The notes below the pieces were generated by a model, which saw only the letters and a list, made by a program, of their open reading frames with translations, had not been told where the DNA came from and ran no database searches. From Staphylococcus sp. Marseille-Q5304 (GTDB taxonomy: Bacteria; Bacillota; Bacilli; Staphylococcales; Staphylococcaceae), in contig NZ_CALSFP010000001.1 in the NCBI RefSeq assembly GCF_943737015.1, positions 1,364,001 through 1,428,000 on the forward strand: a DNA stretch of 64,000 bases, given 5' to 3'. A program made the translations under genes and the position numbers. Shown here piece by piece: positions 41,894 through 49,631 of the stretch; position 1 is the first letter of the stretch, and each line of letters begins with the position of its first letter.

Positions 41894-41924
41894 TGTGATA
41901 ATCACATTAACACTTTTAGTATAT
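41894..41924 (-). promoter_or_regulatory. cydAB promoter -10 and adjoining palindrome
   Basis: On the minus strand, TATACT (41919-41924) has a weak AT-rich -35 at 17 bases. About 5 bases past the likely start, TGTGATAATCACA (41894-41906) is a perfect 13-base palindrome before the ribosome site. Its half-site TGTGA resembles both Rex and Crp/Fnr-type sites, but the spacer is 3 rather than 6 bases, so the regulator is unknown. Confidence 0.55.
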
Positions 41925-42068
41925 TCCTTTTTAAATCATTTTAAAATTATATATAACACAAAAGAGTGACAAATTAGTGGCGTATGTATAGAGAAATCAT
42001 ATACTTGAATTTCTTTAAAATGTTACCTATATTAAAATGAGTTAAATTATATTGAAGGGATGATGAAG

Positions 42069-42299
42069 ATGACAAATATCGTAATATATACTCAAGATGA
42101 CTGTCCACCTTGTGAATTTATAAAAAACTATCTTTCCGACAAAGACGTTTCATACACAGAAAAAAATATTTCAAATTCACAATATAGAAATGAAATGATT
42201 GATTATGATGCTTTTGCAACTCCTTTTATCTTGTTAGATGATGAACCTATGTACCAAGTAGATATGGACAAATTGAATAAGAGATTAAATATTGATTAA
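42069..42299 (+). CDS. Glutaredoxin-like (NrdH-type) thiol protein
   Basis: A 76-residue thioredoxin-fold protein. The redox motif is CPPC in VIYTQDDCPPCEFIKNYL; the cis-proline region is FATPFILLDDEPMY. Size and lack of a C-terminal GSH-binding GG motif fit NrdH/glutaredoxin-like redoxins of staphylococci, which lack glutathione. I start at the third of three in-frame ATGs (MTNIVIYTQ), 9 bases from GAAGGG; ATGs at 42060 and 42063 overlap the ribosome site. It is a single gene between cydAB and ptsHI; the electron partner is unknown. Confidence 0.87.
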   Translation: MTNIVIYTQDDCPPCEFIKNYLSDKDVSYTEKNISNSQYRNEMIDYDAFATPFILLDDEPMYQVDMDKLNKRLNID

Positions 42300-42304
42300 T
42301 ATAC

Positions 42305-42409
42305 AAAAAAGAGTCTGGGACAAAATAGATGTCTCAGACTCTTTATCATTAAGGAGGGACTACGAAATTTTTGTTTGAAAATTCGATGTCTGTCCCACAC
42401 CCGATTTTT
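42305..42409 (+). repeat. Intergenic repeat, copy 2 (short form)
   Basis: The hairpin GAGTCTGGGACA/TGTCTCAGACTC is followed directly by the final GGGACTACGAAAT...ATTCGATGTCTGTCCC hairpin; the 70-base middle found in copies 1 and 4 is missing. It lies between the converging glutaredoxin-like gene and ptsI and probably terminates both. Confidence 0.88.
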
Positions 42410-42428
42410 ATTTATCATGTAATTGCGA

Positions 42429-44144
42429 TTATTTTGCGTAATGATCAACTAATGTTTGAACTTCTTCAGTTGTCGCACAGTTAATTGCTTTAGCAGCTAA
42501 TTCTTCCATTTCATTTTGACTTAAACCTTTGATTTGGCGACGTGCTTTAAGTACAGATGTTGCACTCATTGAAAACTCGTCTAAACCAAGACCTAATAAT
42601 AATGGTATTGCTGTAGCATCTCCTGCCATTTCACCACACATACCTGTCCATTTACCTTCTTTATGTGAAGCGTCAATGACTTGTTTAACTAAGCGTAAAA
42701 TTGAAGGGTTATATGGTTGATATAAGTATGAAACACGTTCAGACATACGATCTGCTGCCATCGTATATTGAATTAAATCATTCGTACCAATACTGAAGAA
42801 ATCAACCTCTTTAGCAAAGATATCTGCTAAAGCCGCAGTTGAAGGTATTTCTACCATGATACCTAATTCGATATCATCAGAAACTTCTACACCTTCATTT
42901 TGTAATTTTTCTTTTTCTTCAAGTAATAATGATTTTGCATCACGGAATTCTTGTATTGTTGCTACCATTGGGAACATAATATTTAACTTTCCGTAAGCAG
43001 ATGCGCGTAACAGTGCTCTAAGTTGTGGTCTGAAAATATCAGGCTGATCAAGACATAGACGAATTGCACGGTATCCAAGGAAAGGATTCATTTCATCCGG
43101 TAAATTAAGATATGGTAATTCTTTATCCCCACCGATATCTAACGTACGCACAACGACGCGTTTGTCTTCCATTGTTTCAAGCACTTTTTTATAAGCTTCG
43201 AACTGTTCATCTTCAGATGGTAACTCATTTCTACCCATGTAAAGGAATTCAGTACGGTAAAGACCGATACCTTCTGCACCATTATCCATCACACCAGTTA
43301 AATCATCAGGTGTTCCGATATTTGCTGCAAGTTCTGCATGTTTGCCATCTAACGTTTTTGTTTCTTCATCACGAAGTTTTTGTAATTCTTTTTTATCTTC
43401 AAAGAAACGTTCACGCTTGTTTTCATAAGCAATGACTTCATCATCAGTAGGGTCAACTATAACTTCACCTGTTAAGCCATCTACAATAATCATGTCACCT
43501 TGTTTAACTTCTTTGGAAATTGTTTTAGTACCTACTACGGCAGGTATCTCTAAAGAACGACTCATGATAGCTGAATGCGATGTTCTTCCACCAATGTTCG
43601 TAACAAAACCTTGCACGAACTCTTTATTTAATTGTGCAGTGTCTGAAGGTGTTAAATCGTTCCCAACGATGACAACGCTTTCATCAATCATACTAGGATT
43701 TGGTAATTCGACACCTAATAAATGTGCTAATACACGTTTAGAAACATCGCGGATATCAGCAGCACGTTCTTTCATGTATTCATTATCCATAGATTCAAAT
43801 ATAGTAATGAATTGACCAGTAACATCTGTTAATGCAGTTGGTGCGTTAACTTTTTCATTTTTTATTTTTTCTTCAATCGGTTGAATTAATTCTGGATCAT
43901 CTAACACAAGTAAATGTGCATCAAAAATAGCTGCTTTATCAGCACCTATATTTTTTTCAGCATTGTTTCTAATCTTTGTTAACTCAACTTTGGATGTTTC
44001 GATAGCCTTTTTAAACAATTGTAGCTCTGCGTCTACATCAGTAACCTTTTCATTGTTAAATGACAAATCCGGCTCAACAATTAGATAAGCTTTGGCAATT
44101 GCTACACCATCAGATGCAGCAATCCCATTAATATAATTTGCCAT
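42429..44144 (-). CDS. ptsI: PTS enzyme I (phosphoenolpyruvate-protein phosphotransferase)
   Basis: Takes phosphate from PEP and passes it to HPr, the first step of all PTS sugar uptake. It has 571 aa. The phosphorylated His190 is in [21 protein letters not shown]. The PEP-binding TIM barrel contains [59 protein letters not shown], and the catalytic Cys in GMCGEMAGD. It starts 1 base after the ptsH stop. The gene pair is the general PTS operon. Confidence 0.98.
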   Translation of the reverse strand: MANYINGIAASDGVAIAKAYLIVEPDLSFNNEKVTDVDAELQLFKKAIETSKVELTKIRNNAEKNIGADKAAIFDAHLLVLDDPELIQPIEEKIKNEKVNAPTALTDVTGQFITIFESMDNEYMKERAADIRDVSKRVLAHLLGVELPNPSMIDESVVIVGNDLTPSDTAQLNKEFVQGFVTNIGGRTSHSAIMSRSLEIPAVVGTKTISKEVKQGDMIIVDGLTGEVIVDPTDDEVIAYENKRERFFEDKKELQKLRDEETKTLDGKHAELAANIGTPDDLTGVMDNGAEGIGLYRTEFLYMGRNELPSEDEQFEAYKKVLETMEDKRVVVRTLDIGGDKELPYLNLPDEMNPFLGYRAIRLCLDQPDIFRPQLRALLRASAYGKLNIMFPMVATIQEFRDAKSLLLEEKEKLQNEGVEVSDDIELGIMVEIPSTAALADIFAKEVDFFSIGTNDLIQYTMAADRMSERVSYLYQPYNPSILRLVKQVIDASHKEGKWTGMCGEMAGDATAIPLLLGLGLDEFSMSATSVLKARRQIKGLSQNEMEELAAKAINCATTEEVQTLVDHYAK

Positions 44145-44145
44145 A

Positions 44146-44412
44146 TTATTCAGTTAAACCTTCTTTAGATAAGATTTCAGTTACTGCTTCAATTGCTTCT
44201 TTTTCATCGCTACCATCAGCATAGATGTTGATTTCAGCATCTTTACCTACGCCTAAGCTCATAACACCCATGATTGATTTTAAGTTAACTTTTTTACTAT
44301 TATATTCAAGTTGAATATCTGAATCGAATTTAGATGCAGTTTGAACAAGCATCGTAGCTGGTCGTGCGTGAATACCTGTTTCGTCAATGATTATATATGA
44401 TTTTTGTTCCAT
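44146..44412 (-). CDS. ptsH: Phosphocarrier protein HPr
   Basis: An 88-residue protein carrying phosphate from enzyme I to sugar-specific IIA proteins. The active His15 is in [13 protein letters not shown]. Regulatory Ser46 is in [13 protein letters not shown], the HPr kinase/phosphorylase site that controls CcpA-dependent carbon catabolite repression. I start at MEQKSYI, 8 bases from AAGGAG, not at the upstream in-frame codon (44433). It is first in the ptsHI operon, with a promoter about 75-100 bases upstream. Confidence 0.98.
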   Translation of the reverse strand: MEQKSYIIIDETGIHARPATMLVQTASKFDSDIQLEYNSKKVNLKSIMGVMSLGVGKDAEINIYADGSDEKEAIEAVTEILSKEGLTE

Positions 44413-44483
44413 ATTAAGATTTCTCCTTCGCATAGTTAGACTCGTTAGTTTATTATAAAACCTATCAATGTTTTATACAAATA

Positions 44484-44512
44484 AGATTACCAAAATATGC
44501 ATGTAAATTCAA
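44484..44512 (-). promoter_or_regulatory. Candidate sigma-A promoter of ptsHI
   Basis: On the minus strand, TTGAAT (44507-44512) and TAATCT (44484-44489) are spaced 17 bases. The rest of the ptsH upstream gap (44413-44631) holds no gene. Confidence 0.65.
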
Positions 44513-44631
44513 TGCGTTATACCTGTGATGTAGCGTAATTTGGGCCAAATGCGGTTAAAGTGTAATAAAATTCTAACTATTCAAACATCTTTCTGTAACG
44601 GATGTTTTGAGTTTCTAATTTTAAAATTGAT

Positions 44632-44730
44632 AAAAAAGAGTCTAAGACAAAATAAATGTCTCAGACTCTTTCTCAATAAGTGGGAGTAAGGAATCTCTAT
44701 TAGAAACTTCGATTACTGTTCTACTCCTTT
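44632..44730 (+). repeat. Intergenic repeat, copy 3 (short form)
   Basis: The hairpin GAGTCTAAGACA/TGTCTCAGACTC is followed by the GGGAGTAAGGAATCTC...CGATTACTGTTCTACTCC hairpin, without the middle segment. It lies just after the end of the minus-strand gene at 44749. Confidence 0.87.
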
Positions 44731-44748
44731 AATTTCATATTTATTTAA

Positions 44749-45291
44749 TTAGACAATTTCTTTTACTACTTTTTCACATTTTTCAATGTGTTCATCGCCC
44801 ATTTTTTTCATGAAATAATAACTTAATGATGCTGAAATAGCTTGACCTACAATTGGGAACCATTTCGTTTGTTTAGCTGCTACTCTTTTCGCAACATCTT
44901 TAACAACCATTTTTAATAATGCTTCTGAAATTTTTTTCCCAATAAATTGACTACCTTGAACAGCTGCGGCAGCAAATACACGTTCTCTCATGTCGTCGCC
45001 CATTGTGCTTACTTGATTATGATCTACACCATAAATTTTGTTTATATCTTCTATGATGTCTTTCATTAATTTAATATCCACACCAAAGTCTAAACCAGGA
45101 ATCGGAACGACACTTACGCCTGATGAAAGCATTGATTTCTTTTTAACTAAAGTTTGCGCACGTTGACGTCTTTCAGCAATATCATCACTTGTTACTGGTA
45201 AGTTACTTTTTTCACTAATTTCTTCTATATTTAATACTTTATTACCAACTTTTTGTGTGAATTTATTCGTCACTTTATTTTTTATACCCAT
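44749..45291 (-). CDS. DUF697-like conserved protein
   Basis: A 180-residue protein. The N-terminal half is charged and helical (EEISEKSNLPVTSDDIAERRQRAQTLVKKKS). The middle has the hairpin-like SGVSVVPIPGLDFGVDIKLMKDIIEDINKIYGVD, the pattern of DUF697/YcjF-type membrane-associated domains. A second amphipathic segment (FPIVGQAISASLSYYFMKKMGDEHIEKC) lies near the C-terminus. I start at ATG 45291, 8 bases after GAGGAG; the longer frame begins GTG. It may associate peripherally with the membrane; function is unknown. It is transcribed in the same direction as the methyltransferase upstream, with 57 bases between, so they may be an operon. Confidence 0.75.
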   Translation of the reverse strand: MGIKNKVTNKFTQKVGNKVLNIEEISEKSNLPVTSDDIAERRQRAQTLVKKKSMLSSGVSVVPIPGLDFGVDIKLMKDIIEDINKIYGVDHNQVSTMGDDMRERVFAAAAVQGSQFIGKKISEALLKMVVKDVAKRVAAKQTKWFPIVGQAISASLSYYFMKKMGDEHIEKCEKVVKEIV

Positions 45292-45348
45292 GAATTTCAC
45301 TCCTCGTTAATATATTCATATTGAATGAATTACCCTATTTGAAGAAAA

Positions 45349-46518
45349 TTATTGTATTTTAACGAAAATCGCTTTTAAATATTTTGAAGGTTTATAATGT
45401 GGATGTGTTTTAAAATCTTTCGGCAAGCCCATAACTTCTGCTAATTCAAAGTCTACACCAGCTTGTGTTAAAGTATCTTTCACTACCTTTTTAAAAGCTT
45501 TCAAATTAAATGTACTATTATTTGTACATAACAACATTGTGCCTTGAGGTGCGAGTACCTGCAAAGCGCCTTGAATCAATTTATCATAATCTTTCGTTAC
45601 AGAAAATGTTTTCTTTTTATTTCTAGCAAAACTAGGCGGATCAACAACGATGGTGTCATAATCAAATTGATGTCTACTCGCATAATTGAAAAAGTCAAAA
45701 GTATCCATAACGAAAATATATTGTGATTTTGGGTCAATACCATTAAGACCAAAGTTTTCTTCCGTTAAAGGACGTGACCGGTTAGCTAAGTCCACACTCG
45801 TCGTTACTTTTGCATGTTCAACAGCAGCAACTGAAAATGCACCTGTATAGCTAAAAACATTTAATAAACGCTTATTTTCGGAAAATTGATCTTTTAATTT
45901 CTTTCTTACTTCTCTTTGATCAAGAAAAATACCTGTCATTGGACCATCATTTAAATCAACATTATAAAATGTGAAGTTTTCTTCTATTACAATTGGAAAT
46001 TCTGGATCTTCTCCGTCAACAAAGCCACCATCAATTTGTGCATCTTTAAAACGTGTTTTCTCAAAAATTGAAGTATATTCAAATACATTTTTAAAGGCTT
46101 GTAATACACTGTAACGGAATTTATAAATGCCTTTTGAATACCATTGAATTAAAAAATGACCATCATAATTATCAATAGTCAAACCACCGACGCCGTCACC
46201 TTCACCATTAAATATTCTAAACGCATTCGTACCTTCTATATTATAAAAATATTGACGATCTTCTTTCGCGATTTCAAATAGTCGTTCGAAAAATTGTGTA
46301 TTAATCACTTCATTTTTATCGTAACTTAACACCCAACCTATACCTTTATGTTGTTTACCAACGTATGCTGTAGCAATATAATTACCTTGATCATTTACGA
46401 GATGAAACAGTTCTCCATCCTTTAAATGATCGTATGCATATAAATCTTCTTCTTCAATTAATGGATATTCATTTAAATATTTCGTTTCTTTACCTTTATT
46501 TAATGTGGCAGTCTTCAT
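45349..46518 (-). CDS. Class I rRNA methyltransferase, RlmI-like
   Basis: A 389-residue SAM-dependent methyltransferase of the RlmI/YwbD family, which in E. coli makes m5C1962 in 23S rRNA. The N-terminal PUA-like domain (1-70) has GELFHLVNDQGNYIATAYV. The fold continues with FRIFNGEGDGVGGLTIDNYDGHFLIQ, SAM motif LLNVFSYTGAFSVAA, DLANRSRPLTEENFGLNGI, catalytic VVDPPSFARNKKKTFSVTKDY and LLCTNNSTFNLKAFKK. In the CTNN motif the catalytic cysteine follows the expected pattern. The target base in staphylococci is inferred from E. coli. Confidence 0.9.
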   Translation of the reverse strand: MKTATLNKGKETKYLNEYPLIEEEDLYAYDHLKDGELFHLVNDQGNYIATAYVGKQHKGIGWVLSYDKNEVINTQFFERLFEIAKEDRQYFYNIEGTNAFRIFNGEGDGVGGLTIDNYDGHFLIQWYSKGIYKFRYSVLQAFKNVFEYTSIFEKTRFKDAQIDGGFVDGEDPEFPIVIEENFTFYNVDLNDGPMTGIFLDQREVRKKLKDQFSENKRLLNVFSYTGAFSVAAVEHAKVTTSVDLANRSRPLTEENFGLNGIDPKSQYIFVMDTFDFFNYASRHQFDYDTIVVDPPSFARNKKKTFSVTKDYDKLIQGALQVLAPQGTMLLCTNNSTFNLKAFKKVVKDTLTQAGVDFELAEVMGLPKDFKTHPHYKPSKYLKAIFVKIQ

Positions 46519-46699
46519 TACATTTTGTCCGCCTTTCCTAATTTATCTGTTATTTATTCATTTTATCATCTTGGTGAGGTTAAATACCATGTTCATTTAA
46601 ACATATTTAAATTACTGAAAAAAGTTAACCCAATATTGTTATATATAGTTGTAAATTTAACGATAAACACTATCTTTTCATTTGATTGTAGCTCAATAA

Positions 46700-46740
46700 A
46701 AAAATCGACAAAGTACATTAATCATACTTTGTCGATTATT
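46700..46740 (-). terminator. Terminator after the auxA-like gene
   Basis: AATCGACAAAGTA pairs with TACTTTGTCGATT. On the minus strand the stem is followed by seven T. Confidence 0.9.
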
Positions 46741-46767
46741 TCTTAAGTTAATGAGTAATTTCATCGA

Positions 46768-48069
46768 TTAATCTTTGGATGGTTCTCGCAATTTAATTAC
46801 GAAAGCTACTGTAATTGTAATTAACATTAATAATAATGTTGGCGTAATAAATGTTGAGAATAATGAACCATGGACCATGATGTTTGCGAATTCTGTTAAT
46901 AATTTGAAGAATAATATACTTACTAAGAATAAATGTAAGAAGTAGAACTTACCTCTTAAATAATTCGTTAATGTAGTTAAAATGTAAGCAATCATGATTA
47001 ACATTAGAATTAATAATGTTACCCATTCTATGACTACTTGTGTTTGTGATAAATCCCAAGAATCACTTGTGAAGATTTCGCTTCGGTTACTAAATTCAAA
47101 TAAAGTAAAGAATAGTAACACTGCCCCACAGAAGAGCTCTACGTAAAATGTTTTAAGCCATTTTGGTTTTTTCATCCAATTTGGAATATCATCTTCTTGA
47201 ATATCAATTTTCTCTTTCCATTTAGTGATAAACTTATCTTTTTTATCTCTAACCTTTTGTAAATCAACGCTTCTTCTTGTTTTTCTAGTAAACTCTGTTG
47301 TTTTGTCTTGTATACTTTTAAAGTGTTCTTTAGTTTGATTAGACATTGATTCTTTTTTAGTTCGTGATAATTCCGGTTCTTCTTCCCCTAATTCCTGTTT
47401 CGTTAAAGGCAATGATCTTCTTAAGAATAAGAAATTCCAAATCGCCATTTGACCTAATAACCACATAATTAAGAAGAAAGTGTTCACACTTAAGATGTCT
47501 ACAGGTACAATCTGTTTATCATCTATACGACCGTATAGTACAATTTGCGTTAACAAATAGGTAATACCATATAAAAAGATTATCCATAAGAAATGGGCTT
47601 TTCTACGATTAGGATTTAATTCATCCTTATAAATAATGTAACCTATATGTATAGCAAACGGTATGATGAATATGATTGCAAAGAAACTATAAACTTGCGT
47701 CATTAATGCAATTGTAATGATGAAGAATAAAACACCTATGACTAAAAAGAAAATAGAAATATCGTAATCATAGCTCGTTGTTCTAAAAAGTGTTACGCCA
47801 ATATAAATTAATGCAATTCCAAATAATATTATTAAAATAGCACTGATAATCGGGAAACTCCCAATATAATTACTCATCACACGAATTATTTCTCTAAAAA
47901 ATGCATTTATAAAGTCCCATACATTATGAATATGTAAGTCAATCTTACCTTTACCATTTAATTTGTTTATTAATGATAAGTTCACTAAAATAATGAGACC
48001 TAAAAATAGAGAAACAATGCCAATAATATAACTGTATAATATCTCAGCGTGCTTCTTTAAAAAGGACAT
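46768..48069 (-). CDS. Multi-pass membrane protein, probable AuxA
   Basis: A 433-residue protein. An N-terminal set of about seven membrane helices (IIGIVSLFLGLIILVNL; IISAILIILFGIALIYIGVTLF; and so on up to IWNFLFLRR) is followed by a ~100-residue basic, helical cytosolic linker (KKESMSNQTKEHFKSIQDKTTEFTRKTRRS; KDKFITKWKEKIDIQEDD). Four more helices end the protein. Position between the RlmI-like gene and ykoE matches S. aureus SAUSA300_0980 (AuxA), reported to stabilise lipoteichoic acid and support beta-lactam resistance; I assign this from gene order and architecture. I start at MSFLKKH, preceded by GAGGTGAA. Confidence 0.78.
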   Translation of the reverse strand: MSFLKKHAEILYSYIIGIVSLFLGLIILVNLSLINKLNGKGKIDLHIHNVWDFINAFFREIIRVMSNYIGSFPIISAILIILFGIALIYIGVTLFRTTSYDYDISIFFLVIGVLFFIITIALMTQVYSFFAIIFIIPFAIHIGYIIYKDELNPNRRKAHFLWIIFLYGITYLLTQIVLYGRIDDKQIVPVDILSVNTFFLIMWLLGQMAIWNFLFLRRSLPLTKQELGEEEPELSRTKKESMSNQTKEHFKSIQDKTTEFTRKTRRSVDLQKVRDKKDKFITKWKEKIDIQEDDIPNWMKKPKWLKTFYVELFCGAVLLFFTLFEFSNRSEIFTSDSWDLSQTQVVIEWVTLLILMLIMIAYILTTLTNYLRGKFYFLHLFLVSILFFKLLTEFANIMVHGSLFSTFITPTLLLMLITITVAFVIKLREPSKD

Positions 48070-48335
48070 ACCATTCACCTCAAGGTTATTATATATGAAC
48101 ATCGCGTTCTTGTCTTTAATAAATTAGCAAATAAGTCTTTAGTATGATATAAATACCTTATAATTTGCATATTTAAACTTCTACAATACATGTGACAAAA
48201 ATTTTTAGTACAGAAATTCCAACGTCCTCCATTATATCGTCGACGTTATAACAATTGTTAGTGGTTTAATTTTATCGAAACGGGTAAATATAGAGTGAAA
48301 CATATTTTACAAATATGGTAAGGAGTGTATGTGAT

Positions 48336-48470
48336 ATGAGTAAAGAAGAACAAAACAAACAAGCTGCCGAAGAAGCAAAAAAAGCTGAAGATAAATTAAA
48401 AGAACAACAAGAATCTAAAGATGAAGGTTCTGAAGAAACACAACAAGATATTCAAGACACATTAGACTAA
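48336..48470 (+). CDS. Small acidic/charged hypothetical protein, 44 aa
   Basis: A short frame reading MSKEEQNKQAAEEAKKAEDK at the start and EETQQDIQDTLD at the end. Almost all residues are Glu, Lys, Gln, Asp or Ala, so it is a soluble helix or disordered peptide with no hydrophobic core. Support for being real: a good AAGGAG ribosome site 8-10 bases before the ATG, a strong terminator 10 bases after the stop, and a similarly placed small gene in other staphylococci as I recall. No function can be suggested. Confidence 0.72.
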   Translation: MSKEEQNKQAAEEAKKAEDKLKEQQESKDEGSEETQQDIQDTLD

Positions 48471-48480
48471 AAAATAGATT

Positions 48481-48516
48481 AACGTCATTCCCTTTTACGT
48501 GAATGGCGTTTTTTAA
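48481..48516 (+). terminator. Terminator after the 44-aa gene
   Basis: AACGTCATTC pairs with GAATGGCGTT (one G-U pair) and is followed by TTTTT. Confidence 0.88.
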
Positions 48517-48557
48517 TTCATGATTTTTCTTATATTCAAATTACCACAAACATCTGC

Positions 48558-48781
48558 GTCTGAGACAATAATAGGTTTTTCAGACTTTTTATCAACTTGG
48601 CAGTAGATGTCTGAATTGAAAATGCGCTTATAACAAGCTTTTTTCAATCCTAGTCATCCTTCCCGTGTGGGACTACGAAATCTTTATTAGGAAATTCGAT
48701 TTCTGTCCCACTCCCTTTTTGTCAATGAGTGAAACTACGAAATCTCTATAATAGAAATTTCGATTTCTGTCCCAGTCCCAA
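48558..48781 (+). repeat. Intergenic repeat, copy 4 (with duplicated last hairpin)
   Basis: The first hairpin is degraded (CGTCTGAGACAA...TTTTTCAGACTT). The middle segment (GGCAGTAGATGTCTGAA ... CTAGTCATCC) and the final GGGACTACGAAATC...GATTTCTGTCCC hairpin are intact. The final hairpin is then repeated in tandem (about 48722-48779), starting GAAACTACGAAATCTC. It lies between the 44-aa gene and the TPP riboswitch. Confidence 0.9.
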
Positions 48782-48863
48782 TTTACGAAAAGAACATTCC
48801 ATGATAACCTTGACAGGATGTAACAAAAGGCATACATTAGAATTAAAATTTAAATATAACATT

Positions 48864-49025
48864 CGCACTAGGGGTGTTTTGTGACTGAGATGAGGTAAAC
48901 CCTCAAACCCTTCGAACCTGATCTAGATGAAACTAGCGTAGGAAAGTGTACCGAATCAATGTGTATACACAAACTGTGATTCGGATGCTTTCGTACGCAC
49001 AATCTATTTTAGGTTGTGCGTTTTT
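48864..49025 (+). promoter_or_regulatory. TPP riboswitch with terminator, controlling ykoEDC
   Basis: The aptamer spans about 48864-48952. CACTAGGGGTG opens it, CTGAGATGAG (48885-48894) is the pyrimidine-binding J3/2 core, and GAACCTGATC (48914-48923) with TAGCGTAGGAAAGTG closes it. A hairpin CGAATCA/TGATTCG follows, then a terminator CGCACAATC/GGTTGTGCG (48996-49020) with a T-run ending 6 bases before the ykoE ribosome site. Thiamine diphosphate should favour the terminator and shut off the transporter. Confidence 0.96.
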
Positions 49026-49043
49026 ATATTAGGAGGAAGAACA

Positions 49044-49619
49044 ATGTCAAAAGGACTCAAATTATCAGAAATACTTGTTACCGTATTAATTGCTGTTGTC
49101 TTTGCGGTCATATATAACCTTTGGTATGTAGTTTACAATGCAATGAAAGTAACTGGGCTACATATTGAAGAGCTTTCTTATGGCGCATGGTTTATGGCTG
49201 CTGTTGTTGCGTACTTAATTATTCCAAAAGTAGGAATCGCATTATTAGCAGAGTTTGCTGCAGGCGCTGGGGAAACAATCATTACAGGAAAATTCGATCC
49301 CGCCGTAATGATTTATGCCTTTATCCAAGGTTTAGCTTGTGAGATTATATTCGCTATCTTTAGATATAAGTCTCGTTCAGCAATGGTCGCAATGCTCGCC
49401 GGATTATTAACAGCTATCTCTACATTACCTTTAGATTTTGCATATGGTTATTTAAATGAACTAGCAGGATGGAATTTAGCATTATATATTATTTTCCGTC
49501 TCATCGGAGGCATCGTAGTAGCTGGTTTATTCTCTTACTTAATCGTTAAGGCATTAGATCAGACAGGAGTAACGAGATTGTTTAGAACTTCAAACAAAAG
49601 TGACTACGACAATTTATAA
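49044..49619 (+). CDS. ykoE: ECF transporter substrate-binding (S) subunit YkoE
   Basis: A 191-residue membrane protein with five to six hydrophobic segments, the YkoE family of ECF substrate-binding subunits for a thiamine precursor, thought to be hydroxymethylpyrimidine or thiamine. Seen: KLSEILVTVLIAVVFAVIYNLWYVVYNAMK, LAEFAAGAGETIITGKFDPAVMIYAFIQGLACEIIFAIF and FRLIGGIVVAGLFSYLIVKAL. I start at ATG 49044 after AGGAGGAAG. The TPP riboswitch upstream supports a vitamin B1 role. It is first of a three-gene operon. Confidence 0.95.
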   Translation: MSKGLKLSEILVTVLIAVVFAVIYNLWYVVYNAMKVTGLHIEELSYGAWFMAAVVAYLIIPKVGIALLAEFAAGAGETIITGKFDPAVMIYAFIQGLACEIIFAIFRYKSRSAMVAMLAGLLTAISTLPLDFAYGYLNELAGWNLALYIIFRLIGGIVVAGLFSYLIVKALDQTGVTRLFRTSNKSDYDNL

Positions 49620-49631
49620 GGGGCTCTTAAT

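Noticed and set aside
41894..41906. Calling the cydA palindrome a Rex site
   Set aside because: Rex sites are TTGTGAA-N4-TTCACAA with a 6-base spacing between TGTGA and TCACA. Here the spacing is 3, so I report only a palindrome of unknown regulator.
43432..43815. 127-aa plus-strand frame inside ptsI
   Set aside because: A reverse-strand shadow of a long conserved coding region; no ribosome site or independent conservation signal.
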